Under the pieces are notes generated by a model. The model saw nothing but the letters and a program-made list of their open reading frames with translations, was not told the DNA's origin and made no database searches. Positions 1-5,288 of a stretch of 5,288 bases of DNA are shown in pieces. The first letter of the stretch is position 1. Every line of letters begins with the position of its first letter. Both the position numbers and the translations under genes were made by a program. Origin of the DNA: Mageeibacillus sp. UBA1257 (GTDB lineage: Bacteria > Bacillota > Clostridia > UBA1212 > UBA1257); contig DBVT01000098.1 of assembly GCA_002308775.1 (NCBI GenBank), positions 1 through 5,288 of the forward strand. Reading direction: 5' to 3'.

Positions 1-195
1 GCCGTTATCGACGTCACAAATACAGGTGTTGAAGCTGCCGCCGTTACCGTCATAGAAGTTCCGAAATCTGCTTACGATCCTGAAGAACCGGTCCGTGTAT
101 TTTTCGACAGCGCGTTCCATTTCTTCCTGATGGCAGAAAATTCCGAATGGTCTGAAGATAACTTCATTCTCTTCGAGGGAAGAGTCGCAGAGTGA
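1..195 (+). CDS. Serpin-family serine protease inhibitor, C-terminal fragment
   Basis: This is the last 64 codons of a gene that begins before the window; the stop is TGA at 193-195. The fragment matches the end of the serpin fold. Codons 9-16 read GVEAAAVT, the reactive-centre-loop hinge (family form G-T-E-A-A-A-x-T), where small residues let the cleaved loop insert into the central beta sheet and trap the target protease. Codons 34-43 (FFDSAFHFFL) correspond to the serpin C-terminal signature, usually x-DRPF-x-F-x-I, with the usual proline replaced by alanine. Codons 57-62 (ILFEGR) correspond to the final strand ILFxGR. Counting the hinge glycine as P15 puts the scissile bond near Ser23-Ala24, with Lys22 next to it; this could be off by one or two. 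Serpins act outside the cell or at its surface in gut bacteria, but the N-terminus that would show a signal peptide is missing. The fragment is short and its signature diverged, so family is fairly sure and target protease unknown. Confidence 0.82.
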   Translation, partial: AVIDVTNTGVEAAAVTVIEVPKSAYDPEEPVRVFFDSAFHFFLMAENSEWSEDNFILFEGRVAE

Positions 196-208
196 AGGCA
201 TAAGTTCC

Positions 209-237
209 CGGGGCTCATGCGTGAGCCCCGAATTTTT
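209..237 (+). terminator. Intrinsic terminator of the serpin gene
   Basis: A perfect 9-bp stem (CGGGGCTCA at 209-217 with TGAGCCCCG at 222-230) closes a TGCG tetraloop and is followed by AATTTTT at 231-237. It starts 13 bases after the serpin stop codon. It has no T run on the opposite side, so it works only in the + direction and isolates rpsO transcription from the serpin gene. Confidence 0.93.
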
Positions 238-248
238 GAAAAAAGGGG

Positions 249-277
249 TTGCACAAAAGAAAAACATTTGTTATAAT
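249..277 (+). promoter_or_regulatory. Housekeeping-sigma promoter of rpsO (extended -10)
   Basis: The -35 element is TTGCAC (249-254), the spacer is 17 bases, and the -10 is a perfect TATAAT (272-277) preceded by TG at 269-270, the extended -10 form. The start of transcription is expected near 283-286, giving an rpsO leader of about 80 bases. The weak -35 (3 of 6 matches) is offset by the strong extended -10. The same 10-mer TGTTATAATA recurs at the rnpB promoter. Confidence 0.9.
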
Positions 278-297
278 AACCATTCGTACCCTTTTCA

Positions 298-331
298 CGG
301 ATTTCGGAAGACTCCGACCGGATCTGAGATC
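298..331 (+). promoter_or_regulatory. Structured rpsO leader, candidate S15 autoregulatory site
   Basis: Two small hairpins abut each other in the rpsO 5' leader. The first pairs CGG (298-300) with CCG (318-320) and TCGGA (304-308) with TCCGA (313-317), with an ATT bulge and an AGAC loop. The second is GATC-TGA-GATC (321-331). They end 19 bases before the ribosome binding site. S15 is known to repress its own mRNA in several bacteria through lineage-specific leader folds. That this leader does so is inference; I do not recognise a described S15 motif in it. Confidence 0.4.
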
Positions 332-363
332 AGGGAATAAAAAAATTAAAAGGAGCAATTGAC

Positions 364-627
364 ATGACAAAAGAAAGAAAGCAGGAAATCATCAAAGAGT
401 ATGCGATCCACGAGGGCGACACGGGTTCACCGGAAGTACAGGTAGCTCTTCTCACCGAGAGGATCAACCACCTCAACGAGCATCTCAAAGATCACAAGAA
501 AGATCACCATTCAAGAAGAGGACTTCTGATGATGGTCGGTCAGAGAAGAGGAATGCTTGATTACCTTATGAGACTTGATATCGAAAGATATCGTGCTTTG
601 GTCAACAAACTCGGACTCAGAAAGTAA
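364..627 (+). CDS. rpsO: 30S ribosomal protein S15
   Basis: This is a complete 87-residue S15, slightly shorter than the usual 89 because the N-terminus lacks about two residues. S15 is a primary binder of 16S rRNA in the central domain of the small subunit, nucleates platform assembly, and later contributes to an intersubunit bridge. The family signature is plain: GDTGSPEVQ at residues 18-26, then the long helix with HKKDHHSRRGLL at 44-55, MVGQRR at 57-62, and the ending RYRALVNKLGLRK at 75-87. The conserved His/Asp/Ser stretch and the basic residues are the rRNA-contacting part. The start is fixed by AGGAG at 351-355, eight bases before the ATG, and by the family N-terminus. It ends in tandem stops (TAATAA). 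It has its own promoter and lies directly upstream of pnp, a gene order conserved across many bacteria. Confidence 0.99.
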   Translation: MTKERKQEIIKEYAIHEGDTGSPEVQVALLTERINHLNEHLKDHKKDHHSRRGLLMMVGQRRGMLDYLMRLDIERYRALVNKLGLRK

Positions 628-644
628 TAATCATCGTCAAACGG

Positions 645-675
645 CACAGAGCGAATCGATTTTCGCTCTGTGTTT
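645..675 (+). terminator. Hairpin after rpsO, probably a leaky terminator
   Basis: An 11-bp perfect stem (CACAGAGCGAA at 645-655 with TTCGCTCTGTG at 662-672) closes a 6-base loop. It is followed only by TTT, then GTATATATAT, so the U tract is short and interrupted. Partial termination with readthrough into pnp fits, because I see no convincing separate pnp promoter. It could also protect the 3' end of rpsO mRNA or serve as a processing site, as known for the rpsO-pnp junction in E. coli. Confidence 0.72.
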
Positions 676-686
676 GTATATATATC

Positions 687-795
687 AACGGGCGCGGAAA
701 GCAACCGTAGAGTGTAGATTGTACAGCCCGGAATGCGTTTCGGTTTTAACATTTTTCGAGATGCAGAATCTACGGGCTACTGTTGAACTCCCGTT
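687..795 (+). promoter_or_regulatory. Long nested hairpin in the pnp leader
   Basis: Four nested helices can form in order: AACGGG (687-692) with CCCGTT (790-795), CAAC (702-705) with GTTG (782-785), AGCCCG (725-730) with CGGGCT (773-778), and TGCGTTTCG (734-742) with CGAGATGCA (757-765, two G-U pairs) around a 14-base loop. The structure ends 13 bases before the pnp ribosome binding site. In E. coli, PNPase controls its own mRNA after RNase III cuts a leader duplex. A similar role here is inference from position and fold; no sequence homology is claimed. Some helices have competing partners (see findings). Confidence 0.45.
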
Positions 796-808
796 CCCGA
801 AAGTAAAA

Positions 809-814
809 AGGAGG
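809..814 (+). promoter_or_regulatory. Ribosome binding site that fixes the pnp start
   Basis: AGGAGG lies six bases before the ATG at 821. The reading frame is open far upstream, back into rpsO, and has another in-frame ATG at 761 without a comparable site. This site and the family N-terminus decide for 821. Confidence 0.95.
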
Positions 815-820
815 AACAAA

Positions 821-2902
821 ATGTTCAAAAGTTTTTCAATGGATCTGTCAGGCAGAACACTGACGATCGAGACAGGCAAGCTGGCGCAGCTTGCAAACGG
901 AGCGGTGCTCGTAAGATTCGGAGATACTGTAGTGCTTTCGACAGTCACTGCATCAAAAGCACCCAGAGACGGAGTTGACTTTTTCCCGCTCAGTGTAGAC
1001 TATGAGGAGAAACTCTATTCCGTAGGAAAGATCCCCGGCGGTTTTATCAGAAGAGAAGGAAAACCTTCAGAAAAAGCCATTTTAACGTCGAGAGTTATCG
1101 ACAGACCTATCAGACCTCTTTTCCCGAAGGATCTGAGAAATGACGTGGTGGTAGTAAACACCGTATTGTCTGTAGATCAGGATAACTCGCCTGAAGTTGC
1201 TGCCATGATCGGAACGTCTTGTGCGATCTCAATTTCCGATATACCTTTCAAGGGACCTATCGGAGCAGTCGTACTCGGACTCGTTGACGGAGAAGTCGTC
1301 ATAAACCCGAACCAGGCAGAAAGAGACAGAAGCGACATGTATGTGACTCTCGCAGGAACAAAGAGCAAGATCACGATGGTCGAAGCAGGCGCGAACGAAG
1401 TTTCCGAGGACGTAATGCTCAAAGCTATAATCAAAGGTCACGGAACTATTAAAAAGATCTGCGAATTCATCGATTCGATCGTTGCTGAAGTAGGCAAGCC
1501 GAAGTTTGAATATACATCGTGCGACGTTCCTGCCGATTTCTTCGCTGATGTAAAAGCATTCGCATATGACAGGATGCGCGAAGCAGTCCTGGCAGTTGAC
1601 AAGACGGTCAGAGACGACGCTGTCGCAGCGCTCCAGGAAGAGACGAAGAACGCTCTTCTCGAAAAATATCCGGATGCGGAGAGCCTCATCGGAGACGCTA
1701 TATACAAACTGGAAAAGAAAGTCGTAAGAGAATATATCCACAAAGAGCACAAGAGAGTTGACGGAAGAGCTCTTGACGAGATCAGACCGCTCAGCGCGTG
1801 CGTAGGCGTACTCCCCAGAACACACGGATCCGCAGTGTTCCAGAGAGGACAGACTCAGGTCATGACAGTAGCGACGCTCGGATCGCTTTCAGACATCCAG
1901 CAGCTGGACGGAATTGACGCCGAAGAGTCAAAAAGATATATGCACCATTACAACTTCCCGGCTTATTCGGTAGGCGAAGCGAAGAGCTCCAGAGGCCCCG
2001 GAAGAAGAGAGATCGGACACGGTGCGCTCGCCGAAAGAGCGCTCGTACCCGTTATCCCTTCTGAAGAGGAATTCCCTTATGCAATAAGACTCGTTTCGGA
2101 AGTCCTTATGTCCAACGGTTCTACGTCGCAGGGCAGCGTATGCGGCTCCACACTCGCGCTTATGGACGCAGGCGTTCCGATAAAGAGACCTGTCGCAGGT
2201 ATTTCATCGGGACTTATAGTCGATGAAGAGAACGAAGATGAATTCATTACATTCATGGACATCCAGGGGATCGAAGACTTTTTCGGAGATATGGACTTCA
2301 AGGTTGCGGGAACAGAAAAAGGAATCACCGCTATCCAGGTAGATATCAAAGTAGAAGGACTTTCATACGAGATCATCAGATCTGCATTCGAACTCACGAG
2401 AAAAGGCAGAATGAAGATCATCAACGAGGTCATACTTCCTTGCATACCTGCTCCGAGACCGGAACTTTCAAAATACGCGCCGAAGATGTACACTGTTAAG
2501 ATCGATCCCGACAAGATCAGAGACGTCATCGGATCAGGCGGCAAAGTCATCAACAGAATCGTTGCCGAGACAGGCGTTAAGATCGATATCAACGAAGACG
2601 GTACAGTCATCGTTGCTACGAACAACGAAGAGAGCGCAAACAAAGCGATCGAGATCATCAACGGAATCGTCGGAAATATCGAGATCGGCACAGTATTTGA
2701 GGGCAAAGTAACAAAGATCATGCCTTTCGGCGCATTCGTCGAATATCTCCCCGGCAAAGAGGGAATGGTCCACGTTTCGAAACTCGCGAATTACAGAGTT
2801 GAGAACGTCGAGGATATCGTAAAAGTCGGCGACGTTGTAAAGATCAAATACATCGGACTCGACAAACAGGGCAGAATGGACTTCTCGATCAAAGATGTGT
2901 GA
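821..2902 (+). CDS. pnp: Polyribonucleotide nucleotidyltransferase (PNPase)
   Basis: This complete 693-residue protein degrades RNA 3' to 5' by phosphorolysis, releasing nucleoside diphosphates, and can run in reverse to add tails. It acts in the cytoplasm as a ring-shaped trimer. Domain order is typical: first RNase PH domain (about 10-145, with the RNA-gripping loop PGGFIRREGKPSE at 72-84), helical linker (about 240-310), second RNase PH domain (about 315-545), KH domain (about 555-620, motif VIGSGGK at 569-575) and S1 domain (about 621-693). The active site is intact: SNGSTSQ (431-437) for phosphate binding, and Asp486, Asp492 and Lys494 in EDFFGDMDFK, numbered as in E. coli. The S1 domain ends the protein with almost no tail, slightly shorter than the roughly 700 residues common in the family. 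Start at 821 is set by AGGAGG and the N-terminus MFKSFSMDLSGR. It is probably transcribed from the rpsO promoter by readthrough and stops at the terminator at 2946-2981. Confidence 0.99.
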   Translation: MFKSFSMDLSGRTLTIETGKLAQLANGAVLVRFGDTVVLSTVTASKAPRDGVDFFPLSVDYEEKLYSVGKIPGGFIRREGKPSEKAILTSRVIDRPIRPLFPKDLRNDVVVVNTVLSVDQDNSPEVAAMIGTSCAISISDIPFKGPIGAVVLGLVDGEVVINPNQAERDRSDMYVTLAGTKSKITMVEAGANEVSEDVMLKAIIKGHGTIKKICEFIDSIVAEVGKPKFEYTSCDVPADFFADVKAFAYDRMREAVLAVDKTVRDDAVAALQEETKNALLEKYPDAESLIGDAIYKLEKKVVREYIHKEHKRVDGRALDEIRPLSACVGVLPRTHGSAVFQRGQTQVMTVATLGSLSDIQQLDGIDAEESKRYMHHYNFPAYSVGEAKSSRGPGRREIGHGALAERALVPVIPSEEEFPYAIRLVSEVLMSNGSTSQGSVCGSTLALMDAGVPIKRPVAGISSGLIVDEENEDEFITFMDIQGIEDFFGDMDFKVAGTEKGITAIQVDIKVEGLSYEIIRSAFELTRKGRMKIINEVILPCIPAPRPELSKYAPKMYTVKIDPDKIRDVIGSGGKVINRIVAETGVKIDINEDGTVIVATNNEESANKAIEIINGIVGNIEIGTVFEGKVTKIMPFGAFVEYLPGKEGMVHVSKLANYRVENVEDIVKVGDVVKIKYIGLDKQGRMDFSIKDV

Positions 2903-2934
2903 TTGACAAGCGCCGAATTGTGATGTAATATAAT
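2903..2934 (+). promoter_or_regulatory. Putative promoter just after pnp
   Basis: A perfect -35 TTGACA (2903-2908) begins one base after the pnp stop codon. Seventeen bases later is TAATAT (2926-2931, 4 of 6 matches), which overlaps a perfect TATAAT (2929-2934) spaced 20 bases from the -35. Transcription would start near 2938-2942, at the base of the strong terminator hairpin. It is the best visible candidate for a glnN promoter, but the spacing compromise and the following terminator leave its role uncertain. Confidence 0.55.
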
Positions 2935-2945
2935 ATCGTCTTGCG

Positions 2946-2981
2946 GGAATGCTGCAGATGCATCTGCGGCATTCCTTTTTT
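2946..2981 (+). terminator. Strong intrinsic terminator between pnp and glnN
   Basis: A 13-bp stem pairs GGAATGCTGCAGA (2946-2958) with TCTGCGGCATTCC (2963-2975), with one T-G wobble, around a TGCA tetraloop, followed directly by six T (2976-2981). It lies 43 bases after the pnp stop, so it is the natural pnp terminator. It also sits between the putative promoter at 2903-2934 and glnN, so it could act as an attenuator for that promoter. It has no T run for the opposite direction. Confidence 0.93.
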
Positions 2982-3033
2982 AAAGAAAGCACGTTTAACA
3001 GCAAGAAATCCGATTGGGAAACTGACAGGAAAG

Positions 3034-3037
3034 AAGG
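3034..3037 (+). promoter_or_regulatory. Ribosome binding site that fixes the glnN start
   Basis: AAGG (within AGAAGG, 3032-3037) lies eight bases before the ATG at 3046. The frame is open upstream to beyond 2941, through the terminator hairpin. This site together with the conserved class III N-terminus MNEIPELFG selects 3046. Confidence 0.85.
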
Positions 3038-3045
3038 TCTGTGAA

Positions 3046-5142
3046 ATGAACGAAATACCTGAATTGTTCGGAAGATCCGTTTTTAACGACAGAGTGATGA
3101 GGGAAAGACTGCCTCAAGACATTTACAGACAGCTCAAAGAGACAATAAACGAGGGGACCCCGCTTTCGAGAGAAGTTGCCAATGAAGTCGCCGAAGCGAT
3201 GAAGAACTGGGCGATAGAGAACGGAGCGACGCACTTCACTCACTGGTTCCAGCCGATGACGGGCGTGACTGCGGAAAAGCACGAGAGTTTCATAAGTCCG
3301 GCCGAAGGCGATTCGGTGATCATGGAATTTTCGGGAAAAGAACTCACAAGAGGAGAACCTGACGCGTCAAGTTTCCCTTCGGGAGGATTGAGAGCGACGT
3401 TCGAGGCGAGGGGATATACAGCCTGGGATCCGACGTCAAACGCTTTCATAAAAGAAAATACATTGTGCATTCCGACAGTATTCCTTTCATACAGCGGCGA
3501 TGTGCTCGACAAGAAAACACCCCTGCTGAGATCAGTCGAGGCGATAAACGAACAGACGCTCAGAGTGCTCAGACTGCTGGGCGACACAGAGGTAAAAAGA
3601 GTTGTTCCGAGCGTCGGAGCGGAGCAGGAATATTTTTTAATAGACAGGGAAGCATACAGGCAAAGAAAAGACCTGATACTGACCGGAAGGACGCTTTTCG
3701 GAAGAAGACCGCCTAAAGGACAGCAGCTCGACGACCACTATTTCGGCACGATAAAGCCGAGAGTCAAGGAATTTATGCGCGACTGCGACGAGGAGATGTG
3801 GAAATACGGAGTGCTCGCAAAAACGGAGCACAATGAAACAGCTCCGTCGCAGCACGAGCTCGCGCCGATATATACAAACGTGAACGCGGCGACGGACCAG
3901 AACCAGATAATGATGGAAGTCATGAAAAAAGTGGCGTTAAGACACGATCTGGTGTGCCTGCTTCACGAAAAGCCTTTTAACGGGATAAACGGATCGGGCA
4001 AGCACAACAACTGGTCTCTTACGACGGACAAAGGCGAAAACCTCTTCTCGCCCGGTAAAAAGCCCGCGGAAAATACGAGATTTTTACTCTTCCTGTGCGC
4101 TGTCGTAAAAGCGGTCGATGAATATCAGGACCTTCTCAGAATATCTGTGGCGACAGCGGGAAACGATCACAGACTGGGAGCGAATGAAGCGCCTCCCGCA
4201 ATAATTTCTGTTTTCCTGGGAGATGAGCTCACGGAGATACTCAAATCGGCTGAGGACGGAACGCTCTACGAGGGAAAGAAAAATACGAAGATGGGACTCG
4301 GCGTGCACGCGCTGCCGGAGATACCGAAGGACAATACGGACAGAAACAGAACATCGCCTTTTGCTTTTACCGGAAACAAATTCGAGTTCAGATCCGTAGG
4401 ATCGTCGATGTCGATAGCCGAGGCGAACATAGTCCTCGATACGATAGTTTCAGACGCGCTTTGCGATTTTGCGGATACGCTCGAAAAGGCGGCTGACAAA
4501 GACAAAGCAGTGCACAAACTGATAGCGGATACGATCAAAAAACACAAGAGGATAATATTCAACGGAAACGGTTATACGAAGGAATGGGAAGAGGAAGCGG
4601 CAAGGCGCGGGCTGTGCAATTACAAGACGTGCGCGGACTGCATGCCTCACTATCTTGACAAGAAAAATGTGGAGCTTTTCACCAAGTTCAAGATCTTCAC
4701 CGAGAGGGAAATGATCTCCAGATGCGAGATACTTACGGAGAATTACTGCAAGGTCCTGCAGATCGAAGCGCAGACGATGGTAGAAATGGCCCGTAAGGAC
4801 ATTCTGCCGGCCTCTGTGGCGTTTTCAACGCTTTTGTGCAAAGATATCAGTCTGAAAACATCAACGCCTGAAACGGGCTCCTGCGCGGCCGAGAAGCGCA
4901 TCAGCGTAAAACTCGGGAAACTGATAGACGACCTCGATCTCAAGACGGAAGCCCTCGCGAGACTTTCAAACGAGACAAAACGCAAATCTGATTATTTTGC
5001 TGCCTCGCGCGAATACAGAGACAAAGTCATTCCGGCGATGGAAGCATTGAGAAAAACCGCGGATGACATAGAGGAGATCATAGGTTCCGATTATTATCCG
5101 TATCCCGATTACTGCGAACTGCTCTTCGGCATAGACGGATAA
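3046..5142 (+). CDS. glnN: Glutamine synthetase, class III (GSIII)
   Basis: This complete 698-residue enzyme makes glutamine from glutamate, ammonia and ATP, the entry step of ammonia assimilation in the cytoplasm. Its length and motifs are those of the large GSIII class known from Bacteroides, ruminal Firmicutes and clostridia, not of the roughly 450-residue GSI. Visible landmarks are MNEIPELFG (1-9), HWFQPMTG (66-73), the N-terminal beta-grasp region with GEPDASSFPSGG (103-114), GAEQEYFLID (191-200, metal-binding Glu193 and Glu195), TEHNETAPSQHELAP (260-274), NGSGKHNNWS (315-324), the ATP/metal region NDHRLGANEAPPAI (373-386), DRNRTSPFAFTGNKFEFR (432-449), and the family-typical end YYPYPDYCELLF (683-694). 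No adenylylation partner or GlnR gene is visible here. It ends in tandem TAA stops and runs up to rnpB with no terminator. Isoleucine codon ATA is common here but rare in pnp. A cysteine trio at 524, 529 and 532 looks unusual. Confidence 0.98.
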   Translation: MNEIPELFGRSVFNDRVMRERLPQDIYRQLKETINEGTPLSREVANEVAEAMKNWAIENGATHFTHWFQPMTGVTAEKHESFISPAEGDSVIMEFSGKELTRGEPDASSFPSGGLRATFEARGYTAWDPTSNAFIKENTLCIPTVFLSYSGDVLDKKTPLLRSVEAINEQTLRVLRLLGDTEVKRVVPSVGAEQEYFLIDREAYRQRKDLILTGRTLFGRRPPKGQQLDDHYFGTIKPRVKEFMRDCDEEMWKYGVLAKTEHNETAPSQHELAPIYTNVNAATDQNQIMMEVMKKVALRHDLVCLLHEKPFNGINGSGKHNNWSLTTDKGENLFSPGKKPAENTRFLLFLCAVVKAVDEYQDLLRISVATAGNDHRLGANEAPPAIISVFLGDELTEILKSAEDGTLYEGKKNTKMGLGVHALPEIPKDNTDRNRTSPFAFTGNKFEFRSVGSSMSIAEANIVLDTIVSDALCDFADTLEKAADKDKAVHKLIADTIKKHKRIIFNGNGYTKEWEEEAARRGLCNYKTCADCMPHYLDKKNVELFTKFKIFTEREMISRCEILTENYCKVLQIEAQTMVEMARKDILPASVAFSTLLCKDISLKTSTPETGSCAAEKRISVKLGKLIDDLDLKTEALARLSNETKRKSDYFAASREYRDKVIPAMEALRKTADDIEEIIGSDYYPYPDYCELLFGIDG

Positions 5143-5152
5143 TAATTCGCGA

Positions 5153-5182
5153 TTGCTTTCGCCCGGTAAAATATGTTATAAT
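5153..5182 (+). promoter_or_regulatory. Promoter of rnpB (extended -10)
   Basis: TTGCTT (5153-5158) serves as a weak -35, with an 18-base spacer to a perfect -10 TATAAT (5177-5182) preceded by TG at 5174-5175. Transcription is expected to start near 5189-5192, which matches the expected 5' end of the RNase P RNA. The element shares TGTTATAATA with the rpsO promoter. Confidence 0.88.
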
Positions 5183-5189
5183 ACCGCCC

Positions 5190-5288
5190 GCAAGTAAGTC
5201 TGACGGTCGCGTGTGCAAGCCCGAAAGGGCGTACATGAGGAAAGTCCGGGCTCCATATGGCAGGATGCCGGTTAACGGCCGGTGAAGG
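5190..5288 (+). ncRNA. rnpB: RNase P RNA, type A, 5' portion
   Basis: This is the first 100 or so bases of the catalytic RNA that cuts the 5' leader from precursor tRNAs; the rest lies beyond the window. The diagnostic conserved block GAGGAAAGTCCGGGCTCC is at 5237-5254. The hairpin before it is P3: GTGTGC (5211-5216) with GTACAT (5231-5236), then GCCC (5219-5222) with GGGC (5227-5230) around a GAAA loop. The stretch TGACGGTCGC (5201-5210) matches the conserved P2 region. After the block, GGCAGGATGCC leads into P8, CCGGT (5268-5272) with GCCGG (5278-5282) around TAACG, as in the E. coli RNA. The CCGGGCTCC form and P8 indicate type A; Bacillus type B reads differently here. The exact 5' end is inferred from the promoter and may be off by a few bases. 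Confidence 0.95.

Noticed and set aside
661..682. Possible pnp promoter around the TATATATAT stretch
   Set aside because: The AT run has no -35 match at a proper distance, no TG extension, and overlaps the hairpin after rpsO.
575..820. Upstream extension of the pnp reading frame, including ATG at 575 and 761
   Set aside because: It overlaps rpsO in another frame and the terminator hairpin. The AGGAGG site and the family N-terminus place the start at 821.
2077..2757. Long minus-strand open frame (226 codons) and a second at 1229-1825
   Set aside because: Both lie wholly inside pnp, resemble no known family and have no context of their own; they are shadows of its codon pattern.
2946..2981. 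ANTAR-type antitermination site at the glnN leader hairpin
   Set aside because: The possible six-base loop ATGCAT has A at position 1 but C, not G, at position 4, and no second upstream hairpin is present.
2941..3045. Upstream extension of the glnN frame by up to 35 codons
   Set aside because: It would translate through the terminator hairpin and has no ribosome binding site; class III enzymes start with MNEIPELFG, encoded from 3046.
3465..3716. Plus-strand open frame of 83 codons inside glnN
   Set aside because: It is out of frame within conserved GSIII coding sequence, with no recognisable product.
1..5288. CRISPR array, insertion sequence, tRNA or phage genes
   Set aside because: No spaced direct repeats, terminal inverted repeats with transposase, tRNA-like folds or phage proteins were seen on either strand.

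Overview
All genes in this window lie on the + strand. The content points to a Gram-positive anaerobe of the Clostridia, possibly a gut Oscillospiraceae/Ruminococcaceae-like lineage; that placement is inference. The supporting signs are Firmicutes-type PNPase and S15 sequences, strong AGGAG-type ribosome binding sites, a class III glutamine synthetase, a bacterial serpin, heavy use of AGA for arginine, and a type A rather than Bacillus-type B RNase P RNA.

Layout: positions 1-195 hold the last 64 codons of a serpin-family protease inhibitor, closed by a clean intrinsic terminator (209-237). A strong extended -10 promoter (249-277) then starts transcription of rpsO (S15, 364-627), with a structured leader that is a candidate site for S15 autoregulation. 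A hairpin with a weak T tract (645-675) separates rpsO from pnp (821-2902), the widely conserved rpsO-pnp pairing. The 193-base gap between them can fold into a long nested hairpin upstream of the pnp ribosome binding site, reminiscent of leaders through which PNPase controls its own mRNA.

The pnp stop codon is followed at once by promoter-like elements (2903-2934) and then by a very strong intrinsic terminator (2946-2981). Next comes a complete class III glutamine synthetase, glnN (3046-5142). Only 47 bases separate glnN from the likely start of rnpB, the RNase P RNA, which has its own extended -10 promoter (5153-5182). The window ends inside rnpB.

Functionally this is mostly core machinery: a ribosomal protein, an RNA-degrading phosphorolytic exonuclease, tRNA 5' processing RNA and ammonia assimilation. 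The serpin is the only accessory-type gene. I found no mobile element, CRISPR array, phage gene or clearly new system. The observations most worth checking are regulatory: the pnp leader fold, the promoter-then-terminator arrangement before glnN, and the lack of a terminator between glnN and rnpB.
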